A DNA stretch of 64,000 bases from Marthasterias glacialis (lineage: Eukaryota; Echinodermata; Asteroidea; Forcipulatida; Asteriidae): the NCBI GenBank assembly GCA_911728455.2, contig OU452240.1:6419352-6483351 (forward strand), in the 5' to 3' direction. Within the stretch, counting starts at the first letter, position 1. The number at the start of each line of letters is the position of its first letter. The notes below the pieces were generated by a model. The model worked only from the letters and a program-made list of their open reading frames with translations. It was not told the DNA's origin and ran no database searches. This document shows, in pieces, positions 1-11,500 of this stretch. A program made the position numbers and the translations under genes.

Positions 1-615
1 TTTGTTAAAATGGGGCTAATTTTGTATTTATACCACATTTTGCATGTCATTATTTTTTGCTGGTTGGCAACAACTAATTCCTGATCCAGTTTGTTCACCT
101 TTATAAGGTGGAACTGTAGCATGACCCGGGTGTCACAGGGGATTTTGTTCCCTGGTACTTTGTATGTGTATCCCTCACACGGTCAATTAACATGAAGGAA
201 GTTGAGTCAAAAGAGGGCGCTACGAGACGAACTTTCTACATAATTCGCCGTATGGAGACAAAATCTCCCGTGGGCGACACCGGCATGATTTGCAAAAACA
301 TCATCATAATAACGTACATGTGTCTTAAGTCGTGGTTATTTTGTTCTTGCCCCACAAGAAAGCGTTGTCTGTGTCGGTTCTCATGCCTTAACTTCTAGGG
401 TTAGACGCTTTTCAAGTCCCAAGAGGGAGCTATATATAGGCCAAGATGACCGCTTGAGCAAGCTAAACAGCTGCGGTCGATCACCTTCTCTTCCGGACGT
501 TGTTCCAGGTCTTACTAACTCTCCAGGGTAACATTCCAATATTGCATTCCATAAAAACAACAGGCTGTGGTCTACGATAGTTTATAAAAATTACAAAGGA
601 AACAAACCGTGGTGT
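1..615. other. No gene recognised
   Basis: AT-rich sequence with only short chance ORFs. Nothing here resembles a known family. Confidence 0.5.
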
Positions 616-833
616 TAAAGGGGCTGTGTCGTCATCGATTATAGCAGTAAATGGAATAACCCAGTTACTATGCGCGTGTGCGCGCCGGCGGTCACACTCA
701 GTTTGACAAAGGGTTTCGATCACTCTGTGATTTGACTGCAAGCGCGCGCGTGCGCGGTATGTGGGTGACAGTTCATCTTTCCAGGTACAGCCGTCCGCAG
801 GCCTGTTCTAATCGTGACGACACAGCCCCTTTA
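616..833. mobile_element. MITE-like element, family A (AAAGGGGCTGTGTCGTCA ends)
   Basis: 218 bp bounded by inverted ends: TTAAAGGGGCTGTGTCGTCA on the left and its near-exact complement on the right, ending CAGCCCCTTTA. The interior holds GC-rich purine/pyrimidine runs (GCGCGTGTGCGCGC and its partner). Related copies lie at 12341-12517 and 43311-43580. No transposase; a non-autonomous DNA transposon. Confidence 0.75.
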
Positions 834-1456
834 GAGCATATACAAATAACTGATTGAAAAACGAATAATTGTATTTTGTAATTTACAACGAAGCACCAGA
901 GGACCTCTTCTGAAAATAACAAAACCAGTTCATTGAATTTAAAAGAACACAGTTGAAAGATTTTACTCTTCACTCAAGATTTTGTGGTGAATGATGTTCG
1001 AATCACAGATCCGCGGTATTCCAAAAAACTCAGTGAAGTGCGCCCTCCACTGGTAAAATCAGACAAGTTCACCTACGGTGCCTCGAAAACTTTGGGTTTT
1101 TTAATACTTTATTATAACTTTTGTAGGTCATTCTGTAAGGGGCGGAGTTCTTCCTAAGTGAGTTTAAAGGGGTGGGGCGCTTCTGCCTAGAGTTTACAAA
1201 TCGCACTCATCCTAACAGTCTGTTCTGAGATTTCCGGTCACTAAATGTGTTTGACTCTGATTCTGGAACATGTTGACCCGGTCATGGTGCATGACCCGGA
1301 ACTTGGTATGGCCACGGACCCTTCAGATTTTTTTTTTTAGTGTGAATACGAACATTGAACATGGGGGTCTACCTGCATAACACAAAGCATGAGGGATGAC
1401 ATTTTGTTATGACTGACCACAAAATATCGAATAATCTTTATTTTAAAATTAGATCC
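834..1456. other. No gene recognised
   Basis: Non-coding, with a short poly-T. No motif or repeat boundary is supported here. Confidence 0.4.
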
Positions 1457-1574
1457 GCCCCAGCTCAACATTGGTCAACTGACTATGCTTCCATTCTTTG
1501 CACAACTCAAAAGATATTTGTAATAAAACCAACCTGTGAGAATGTCAGCTCATTTACCAATGTTGAGCTGGGGC
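1457..1574. mobile_element. MITE-like element, family B, internally deleted copy
   Basis: 118 bp with perfect inverted ends GCCCCAGCTCAACATTGGT and its complement. The interior matches only the left 100 bp or so of the longer copy at 59799-60152, so this is a short deletion derivative. Confidence 0.8.
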
Positions 1575-1588
1575 TTTGAAGGTGTGCG

Positions 1589-1920
1589 CAACATTGGTAA
1601 GAGTGAACAAAATAGATGTTGCACAGATTTACGACTAATTTACATGGTATAAAGATAGTCATGGTGGAAAACTTCCCTCGAAATATTGTTGCCTGAAATG
1701 CTATAGTTTTTGAGAAATGAGTGAAACAGTTAGTTTCGATCTCGCGAGACCAGACCAAAACACTGTTCTAAAACAGTGAAAACATAAAAAGTGTTTTTTA
1801 CTCTCTATTTTCTCGTTACTCTGACGACCGATTGAGCTTAAATTTTCACAGGTTTGTTATTTCTAGTGTATGATGGTCACATAAAGTGTGGATACTGGTC
1901 TTTCACAGTTACCAATGTTG
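1589..1920. mobile_element. MITE-like element, family B, diverged longer copy
   Basis: Starts CAACATTGGTAA and ends TTACCAATGTTG, with interior segments shared with 54801-55148 (CACAGATTTAC, a TTGCCTGAAATGCTATAGTT-like stretch and TTTTCACAGGTTTG). The outer bases of both ends have decayed. Confidence 0.65.
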
Positions 1921-2206
1921 TCCATGTGCTTTAAACTGACAGCTATATCAGATATCACGGTCGACGACTACAAAGGTCCTGTCTCTACGCTGAGACATTA
2001 CTACGCTCGCCCGTACACGGCCAGCCATTTTTACGCTGGTCACTGCTGGGCGTTGTCTGTCTCATAAGCCATCTGTGCTTCAACTTTTGCAATAATGGCT
2101 GGACTTAAATTTAATTACTGTCGTTTTAAGGTCAAATCCTTCATAAATATCACCAGTTTGTGACATGTATTTCCAACTGTACCGTGTTATCACGTCAGCC
2201 TTGGAT

Positions 2207-2323
2207 ATGAACTACTACAGGCACTGGAGCAGATACAACACCTTCCTTCCGGTGACTGCGGGTATATGCGAGTCCAATAACATCATCTGGGCCTCTCTGG
2301 AAGACCTCGCCGTGCTGAAGTGA
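2207..2323 (+). other. Upstream ORF, 38 codons, ahead of the MCT-like start
   Basis: ATG at 2207 opens 38 codons closed by TGA at 2321-2323, 27 bases before the main ATG and in the same frame. If this stretch lies in the transcript leader it would be an upstream ORF able to lower translation of the transporter. It resembles no family I know. Whether it is transcribed is unknown. Confidence 0.3.
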
Positions 2324-2350
2324 GTTTAGTCCCGTGCGTTTCCAGCAACC

Positions 2351-2513
2351 ATGAGGGACATCTTGTTTCGGTGTTCGGGGTGGCGGTATTGGGGTTGGGT
2401 GGTCACATTCTTCGTTTTCGTCGAGTTTTTCATCATCTTTGGGCCGTTGTATAACTTCAGCATTTTATTTGTGAGTTTGAGGAAGGAATTCAAATCCAGT
2501 GCTGCGTTAACTG
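2351..2513 (+). CDS. MCT-like gene, coding exon 1
   Basis: Encodes residues 1-54 plus one base of codon 55: the N-terminus and helix 1 (GWVVTFFVFVEFFIIFG). The donor is CTG|GTAAGT at 2514, phase 1. ATG 2351 follows AGCAACC and is the only ATG before helix 1 in this frame after the stop at 2321. Confidence 0.88.
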
Positions 2514-5500
2514 GTAAGTTGGATCGGTAAAGCTAATCATTGCTCCCTCGCAATGCATGAAACCGAGGTTAGAATCCGATAAATAGTCGGGTACTCTTGT
2601 GTGCGCTGAGTCAACACTTATCATTTATTTATTTATTTATTTACTTATTTATTTATTTTAATTATTTGTAAATGACACTTAAGAGTTTTGATCCTTTGTC
2701 AGCGAATAAGGACACCAAAATGCACCAAGTTAAAACGATTTTCTTTGCTCTGTTTACAGGGCACACAATGAACTGCAAAATCAAACCAAAAACTGTCCAC
2801 AAGTCCTGAAATTCCGTTTGATTTTGCTGTCAGAACTCTGACGGAATGAAGCTGCAAAAACTTTCAAAATTTTGAAAATGATTTATTTGACCGCAAACAT
2901 TTTGACACCGAAGACATTAATAACCTGCACCAAGAAACGGTCGTTAAACTCTCTGAGTAAAACTGCAGACAATTGCAAAGCTTGTACGGTTCCCGAACAA
3001 CTGTTTGCCCGTTCAAGACAAATGTATTTTATTCACTGCAGCACTGATGCCAAACAATGACCATCACATTTACGTTATCGTTTTTTAAGAAGCACCACGT
3101 CATTCAAGAATCAAACGTAAGTCGTGCGTGATGACACTCCCTGGCATAACGGGGGGGGGGGGGGGGGGGGCTCGCTCAGAACCATTGTCTCCCCCCCCCC
3201 CCCAAATGGGACCGAATGCACAATATGAATGGCGCAATGAAACAGCCCTCCAAATTATGTTTTTGCCCCCACTTGCCCCATCCCTAAATGAACATGATTT
3301 TACACCACAGTGACCGGTTTGGAGAGCACATAAAACGTTGTATCGTCGTGTGCCCGGCAAAAGGGCGCAAGGACTTACGCCCTTTTGCCGGGAACATAAA
3401 GTAGTTTGTCCCAGTAACAAAAGGACGTAAGCAACAAAGTGACTCCTGACATTAAAAATATGTCGTTTTTGTTAGTTTTTTTTTTGCTAGAATTACCATG
3501 AAGACATGTTTCCCCCATTCCCCATGCAGAATTTAACCTTTCTAGAGTGACTTTTGCATGGCAACATGTTTACTTTCCCGCTCATAATTCTTGAAACACA
3601 AATTTTAACATAAATTGCTTACGTCCTTTTGCCAGGCACACAACGGTATGGTTTATCAAAATGTAGCACCGTACAAAGACAGTATTTACATGGTAGTTAA
3701 CTTTAAATGTTAGGTAACATTTTGGAATCCATTTATCGTAAATCACGATATAAGTAATGATATCTTTTTAACATTGTTAGTACACACGCTTAACACCGAT
3801 GAGTTGAATCCAACACTTACACGTGTGCGGTCAGTGACTACACTTTGCATGAAAGTGTTAAATCCAACATTTTAAAATGTTAAATCCAGCATGTAAAACT
3901 TCTAATCTTGCCTTTAATCTGCTAATTCAACATTTGAAGTGCTGACTCAACCATTTCAATGAAAAGAAAAATGAAAATGTTGAATTAACACTTACATTTT
4001 GGGATTCAACTCCTTGGCGTTGGCTTTGATATTTTAAAATGATGGATTTACCATTTACAATGTATCCAACACTATCAAAGTGAAGTCATTGACCGCACAC
4101 ATTGTAAGTGGATTCAACGCTTCAGTTTTTAGCGTGCATTCCAGGTCAAACTCCAATCAAGTTTCTTCAACATTTTCTTTGATTTGTTACAAGCCCCAAA
4201 ACAATCCCTATACCTAAAAATCACAAAACGAACCCTGTAAAACAAAAGTTTATAAATATTATTTTCCCCTTCTTCTCCAAGGCAACAATGCTCTAATTTA
4301 TTTATGTCACTCCAAAATATGTAAACATTTTTTCAGGATTGGCCTAATTTCAAGAAGCTCGAGACAAACGAGGCCCATGCATTCTGCAGATGCAACTCGT
4401 ACAAATGTTAACATTTTTGGTATCATTTTGTAACTTAATGTCATATTTATGACAAAACCTACAAAAGTTCATGGATTTCTTTAAGTTCCAAAGCAATAAC
4501 AGATATGTGACTGCAAATAAAAATTTATGTAAAAGGTCCTCTGCAACTCCTTTGTGAAAAAAAGGAAAGAAATAAAAATAAAAAAATCTAATTGGATGTT
4601 CGTGTACGAGCTCGCAACTCCCCGCCAGCCCATTTCAGGACCTTCGACCGTGCGAGAAGCACAGATCCCAGCTGATCCAGCAATGACAGCTAATAACAAT
4701 AACATCCTCACAGCACGCCAAATTCCGCCAGATATCAGGCCATAACATCTGATTGAGTTGTTGTTTTTACACCAAGGTTAGGCTTTTTAAAGTGATAATG
4801 CAGTATTTGTACCGAATATAGTACCGAAAAGTATTAACATTTCCCCACACGGTTTATTTGACAACAAGTTTGTGTATTCAGTTAGTAATAAAAATAATAC
4901 TTTACATTTTTTGTGATGCGCCATGTCGGTCATATGGCACCCCTGGCACCGAATTATCAAAACTGGTGGAGTGGAGGTTGTTTGAATGAATTTATGAGAA
5001 GAAGCGACCATAATACAACACCTTGAAAGGGATACAAGGTGAGGTGGCGCATATTGCTGCCAGACCATGCCAGAAACACCGGGACAAACCCCTTCTCTTT
5101 ACAGTAAATGTACTGGGTTCTTTTACACACGGGACGAACGGTTTTTGTCCCAACCGAAGGACAAAGCAATAATGGTTAAGTGTCTTGCTTAACGACACAA
5201 GTGTCAAGACCGGGACTCGAACCCACACTCTGCTGATCAGAACACCAGAGCTTGAGTCCGGTGACATTTCATTAAAAATAACAAACAGTTTCGGTGCAAG
5301 ATTGTTTACTCGTTTAAAAAAATAATATTCATTTCAAGCTACATGCAAGACCAGTAAAACATTATTTTGGGAGTTCTAGCCCAGCTCGGATCTACATTTA
5401 AATTTGACCCTTTCCAGGTTTTTTAATCTGTAAAACTGGGCTAGTGTTCGAGTACGTGCTTGTTTCGATTGTTTGAACAGAAATAAAGCAACGGTGATTT

Positions 5501-8500
5501 CCCCGTATGATTAATCATGAAATTGTTGTCATTTTTTTCATTTCTATCCCCACCCCACCCCGTTAACTAACAACTTCATGTCTTAACAGTCAGTGAACTT
5601 TCAGGGTTTTGTAGGTGGGGAGGGAGGTACCGTTAGGGGTGGCGGCACTTCCCCTGAAGGGGAGCTGTTTGTTTCATCTGAAATAGTTTTAAATTATTGA
5701 GTGCCATAATTAAAACTGACTATTATTTCTTAGGTAATAACAAATGCATCATTGACCAATATTTGACAACACATCTCTAAAATATTCCTTCCTAAAGTCT
5801 GTGAAAGGTCGTTTGTAACGATCTCAGTTTCCAGAAAGCATTGGATTTGTTTGACGTTGGCCATCAATCATTAATTACGATATGGACATGGCCTCCAGTC
5901 AAACACCCTTCTTTTATTTTAAGAAGAAAAACTGACTTGGGAAAACTTGACAAAGGATGTATTTGTTAGGTTTCTGACTGGCCCTCTATGAAACGTAATA
6001 AATTATGTTTGCATGCGCAGCTGTCTAGCCCCTTTTCAAAAACAATCCGTAACTAACACTGTGACGTTTATATGTGACCCATGACATGACTATACTTCAC
6101 AAATTACCAGAACTCACAAGAGCCATGGAAACTGGAGATCTGAGGAACAAAGTGTTCACAGCTCAATATTACATATCGAAACAGAAGCCTGAAGATGGTG
6201 GTGGAATAATTGTTTATGGTAAAAACGAGGATTGTGTATTAAACTAAGGTTGTTATGAAGAAACGGGGCACATCTCAAAACACAAGCCAACTTATTCAGT
6301 TGTTGGTATGTGGAAAGAATCTTGAACCGTATTTGGTGATTAAACTTTCATTTTGTAACAATTATGACAATCCTCTTGACTGCTGGGAACAATCAGCGTC
6401 ATTCATTGTCAGGAACGTGACATAGTTCATACAATAAAGGTAAAAAAGAAAAAGAAAAAAACAAAAACAAAAATAAAACAAAAAAACTTTTCAAAAACGA
6501 AACTAAGGTCTGCGTTTTTTTCTTTACATGAGTAAACCCCCTTAATGCAAGTTGGTCACATCGGCCTTCCAAACCTTGACCTTTGACCCCCCGTCAACCA
6601 GATGGCACGTCTGGCATCAACCCGACTGAAATGAGATGACGATGTTGTCTTGCGGCTCAATCTAGACTGGTTCCCGGTCCCTACATCGTTCTCTTCTGAC
6701 TATAGGGACACGATATGGTGCTTTTGACTGGCCCTCGATTGCGCGGGCTCAGGACTAATTTTCTTGTTTTAGAGATGACGTACTCGTGACGAGTGCATGT
6801 TGTTGTTGGACTCTCGCACACGTGTGTATCGTCACCCTTCACCATAGTGAACCAACTTTCAACATCAAAATTCAAGCTAACTTTAGAAGAGCATCTTAAC
6901 TAACATTAGTCTGCACGATGGGAGATTCGGAGATTCTGCGTCCGTCTTGTTTTGTGTAAAGGCCGCTTTGCATTATGGGGTTACGTAGACCTATATGCTA
7001 AATCTAATTAGCATAATACCTGGCGGAAATCTGCCAGGTTTATGCTAATTTTCGTTACCCACTACAACCGGTCCCTATATACAGTCAGAACGAAAACAAT
7101 GTAGGGACCGGGAACCGGTCTAGAATCAATCATCATCTTGTTATGTGACTTTACTACTCGGCACTCAGTGGCGTTAAACCCTCGACTCAATGAGACAATC
7201 TCCACTATCACCACTCTCCGGATTCAATTTTGAAATTTTGTAAAAATTGTTTTGTTTCAAACTGAAATCCTCAGTTATATAGGTATAAATACAACTTCCA
7301 GAGAAATATTTCTGTGTGAAAATTGTCAAAGTGGGGGGGGGGGGTATCATTTTGAAGACCCAATTTGATAACTGCTTATAATGATTGCCACAATTGATCT
7401 CACAATGTATAAGCGTTGTAACCATTTTCTCATTGGTTTCCTCATAATAATTTGACCATCTATACTGCCTGCGACCTTTCCCCGTCATTTAAACTACACT
7501 CTTAAACAACCAAAGTGTTAAATCAACACTTAAAGTGTTCGGTCAGTGACAACACTTTGAAAGAGTTAAATGTAACTCAATTGAAGAGCTGAATTTACAC
7601 AATTAAGAATTAAACCTCAGCTTCTGAACTGCTAGTTTGACACTTGTATTAGCTGCCGAGCACTCTCGGTAGTTAATTAGTATAAGACATCTGCTATAGA
7701 ATGGCGGGGATCGTGGGTTCGAATCCCACCCGAGGAATATGCCTGCAAGGTTTTTTTCACAGGACTCGGGAAAACACTGCGTATACAGTGCTTAAAAAGA
7801 CACAAAATAATATTCTTATCCCCGATGCAAAATCAACATCTATCTTAACTCCTAACTTTATAAAAGTGTTATCCAGATCGAATAAACGTGGTGTCACTAA
7901 CCTAACCCTTTAAGTGTTAATTTAACACTGTCTTTTTTAGAGTGTACAGGAAGGACTTAATTATCTTCCAAAAGCCAATGATGCACGGACAATTAGAGTT
8001 ACTTTATTTAAGACTAATATTATAAGAATTGACTTATTTCCATTTTTCCACTTAGGATCTGTTGGATCTTTAGCCAATGGCTTGGTTTACTTCTTCAGCC
8101 CGATTGCTGGACTTCTACTGCGCAGGTTCAATTCGCGCACCATTGTCATGGCCGGCGTGGTGGTATACAACGTGGGACTGTTCAGTACGTCATTCGTCCC
8201 AAATATAGGGCTTGCTTTCCTGACGTTTGGAATCTTGCCAGCCTTTGGGGCAGGACTTGTGGCGCACATTGGACCTCGCCTTCTGTTTGATTGGTTTCCA
8301 AGGAAACATAATGTTCGCGCCGTTTGTCTCGGGATCCTTGGGACCTCAGCAGGTATGGCTAGCTTTAAAGAGAGGGTCGAGTTTCTTTCGCTTTCGTTGC
8401 GAGCGCAACATTTATTTTCCAGTGATTCGGTCGTCGTTGTTGCTGTTTGTTGTGGAGGGGGAGGGGGAGGGGGAGGGGTGTTATTCAATATAAGTATGGA

Positions 8501-11500
8501 GGAAGAAAGACAAAGGCAGCCGTTTCTTGTTTTTGTCAGAATGGTTATTTTTGCATTGCAAAAAATGTAGTCTGCAACCAGAAGTAGTCAGAAAGAATAT
8601 ATAAATATATATATATTTGGACTAACTGGTACTTTTGCAAAGATTGAGTGTAAGTCTTGTGAAAACAGCCTCACAAGACGGCCATAGGGGTGGAAATGTT
8701 AATTCTGACCAGATAAACTTTATGCGTAAAAGGCATCCGGCCGCCATCTTTAAGGTAAAAACTAATGATGCAGTTCAGAATTGACATCCTCAAAATGTTT
8801 TCATTTTTGTTTTAAGGATTCCCTTTTTAGCATCGACTAAAAAAAATTCGGACTGCAGAAAAAAGACTTTCCAGGGCCAATGGGCTAACTTCTTCTGACA
8901 AGAGGGCGCCCTATTCCATTGACATCATTTTAATTATGGACACGCTTTGTTTGTTAGTTAGTTGAGTTTTTATCTTCCTTCCTCAGGAATGTTATCAATC
9001 GCTCCTGTCATGAACGTCCTCATCATCAACTACGGCTGGCGAACAACCCTCAAACTACTCAGTGGTGGATCACTTCTCATTGGACTCGTCAGTGGAATAT
9101 TTCTATCGCCCCCAACGGCAAGACGACGCCAATCCGTAAGAACTAGTCTCTCAGTTGATCCAACAGCCACACCTACTCCCGATGCGCTCGCGACCATCAC
9201 ACCGCTACAGGCTGATGATGGAGAACCAAGCCGCATGGTGGATAAGGGGACAGATGTATTCAGCGAACAGTCTTGTTTAGAGACCGAGGTTGATGGGAAC
9301 GAACAGCGAATATCTACCAACGGGGACGGCGATATTAGAGAGCGAATAGAAAAGAAGGATGAGATTATCGATGAGATTGACATCAGGACGAAGGGGGTAA
9401 AACAAGCGCTTAGATCGGCTAACGTTTGGCTTTATTCATCGTCTGTGATCTTTGCCATGATCGGTTGGACTTTTGTCATCATCAATATGGTAAGCAATAA
9501 AAATGGTAAAATAACAAGAGAGAAGTAGCCCAGCAAAGCGTTGTTTTGTTCTTGCTACCGGCGTAACTCGTAAAGAAAAAAACCCCGATAATTTGCCTTG
9601 ACTTCTAAAGTGGTGGCAGAAGTGGGACGGTAGCTTTATTGGCAAATAAATATGTGTGGCAAGCCAGTAGGGGCAAAGTTTGACCACTGAACCTAAACGA
9701 AGTTGACCAGCAAGGTTGAGCAGACAGCTTTTGATTTTGAATTATTTTTATGCACCCTTTTTAAGGCTAGTTTCATGAAAATTCTCGGTTTCTCTACGGA
9801 TCAGACATCGCTGGTGCTCATCATCATAGGTGTATGTGAGATCGCCGGGAAGGTTGTGACAGCGCTCTGCGGGGACCACCTCCCGTTCCTTCAGATCTTT
9901 GCGTTTGCCATCACGTCTATTCTCGGTGCTGTTGCGGCGGGCTTCATGATAATTGCCAATAGTATGACCGATATGATCATTCTTTCAGTCGGTAAGTTTA
10001 GTTTACTTTGTGTATTGTGGGAAGTTTGATATGGATTTATCGCACGAAGAGTTTAAAATGTGATATAAACTTGCTGGTCGGAAGCAAACTTGAACTTCAT
10101 GTGCTTGAAAGATCACACACGGCTAAACGTAAAATAAACTTCCCCGTTCGTCTGCTGCCACCAAGCGACTCAGATCTTCCATTGTAAACACACAAACTGG
10201 CTTGATGCAGAGTACCGTCATGCACACGCTTACGGTATCACGGAAACATTTTGGTACTCAAAATAAAACAGTACAATGTATTTAGGAACACATTGTGGAA
10301 TTAATGACGAAACCTTTACTGCTTATTTCACCCGCCATCTTAAAACCATTAATCTCGAAATGCAAATGTTTGGAAAACTTAGAATTACCCAGAATGTTTG
10401 CTGCCACCTATTGACCAAAGTAATGCATTTCAATACACATAATTATAATGTTAATTCCATATGTTAATACTTTGTTTGATCATCAGTTATAGGTATACTG
10501 CGTGGTATCTTCTTCGGTTTGGGATACTCGGCTGGTTTCGAATTAATTGGCCAGTCCTACAAACCAGATACCACAACGAATGTCATGGTAATCCCTTGGG
10601 GTATGGGTTTCCTGATTGGAGCACCACTTTCAGGTGAGGGCGCCCTGCTAGCGATTGTCTGCAACCTGTCCCCTTGGTCGATTGGGGAGGTGTGCTATCC
10701 AATAGTTAATGTCAAATGAACTTCTGCATGCTGCTCAGTACAGAAATTATGTATTTTGTGGAGTGTCGTGGCCGAGTGGTCTAAATCACCAGACTCGAGT
10801 TCTGGCGTTGTCGGCAGCGTGTGGGTTCGAATCCCAGTCGCGGCACTTGTGTCCTCAAGCAAGATATACTTTACTATAATGACTTCGTCCTTCGTACTAG
10901 GATTGGTAGTGCACGTAACAGTGCCCAGAACACTTATCGTGGAAGAGTAGGGGAATTACCCCAATGTTTCTGGTTCACATAGCAAGCCCCTTGTCTACAG
11001 GTTTCCTCAGGCTTGAGAGCTACAGTGATTAAGTTTGCATGCAGCATCAAAATATATAATAACAATAATAATAATAATAATATATATTGGAGACTTTCCG
11101 ATTATCACGCCAGGAGAGACTAAATATTTAACCCAAAAGCATCGGCACAAAACTTACGTATGAACAACTTCAAATCAGCCTTCAAGAAATGACAATAATT
11201 GTTTATTTCCTAAACCACTCATGCCGCACCCCGTGTGGGAATTAGTTTTAATAGCGAAGCTATGTTGGGCACAGACTAAACCATTTTGTCCCTTCTATTA
11301 CACAGGTGGACTGTTTGACATGACAGGGAACTATAACCTAAGCCTGCTCGTCTTGATCGGATCGTTTGTTCTCTCAGCCGCATGCGCAGTTATGGTCTCT
11401 ATCAGAAGGCATGTGAGATTGTGGAACTGTTGCAGAAGTGTGGACAAGGAAAACCAACATCATCTTGAAGATGAAGGGCAGCTTTCCACGAAGGGTGGGG

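Noticed and set aside
3100..3420. 106-codon open frame on the minus strand
   Set aside because: Runs through poly-G/poly-C and a hairpin element within an intron; no family features.
7661..7735. Possible tRNA gene
   Set aside because: The A-box half is diverged and the 3' part continues as SINE sequence.
8082..8570. Open frame continuing past transporter exon 2
   Set aside because: The donor at 8353 and the match of exon 3 to the family show that the sequence after 8352 is intron.
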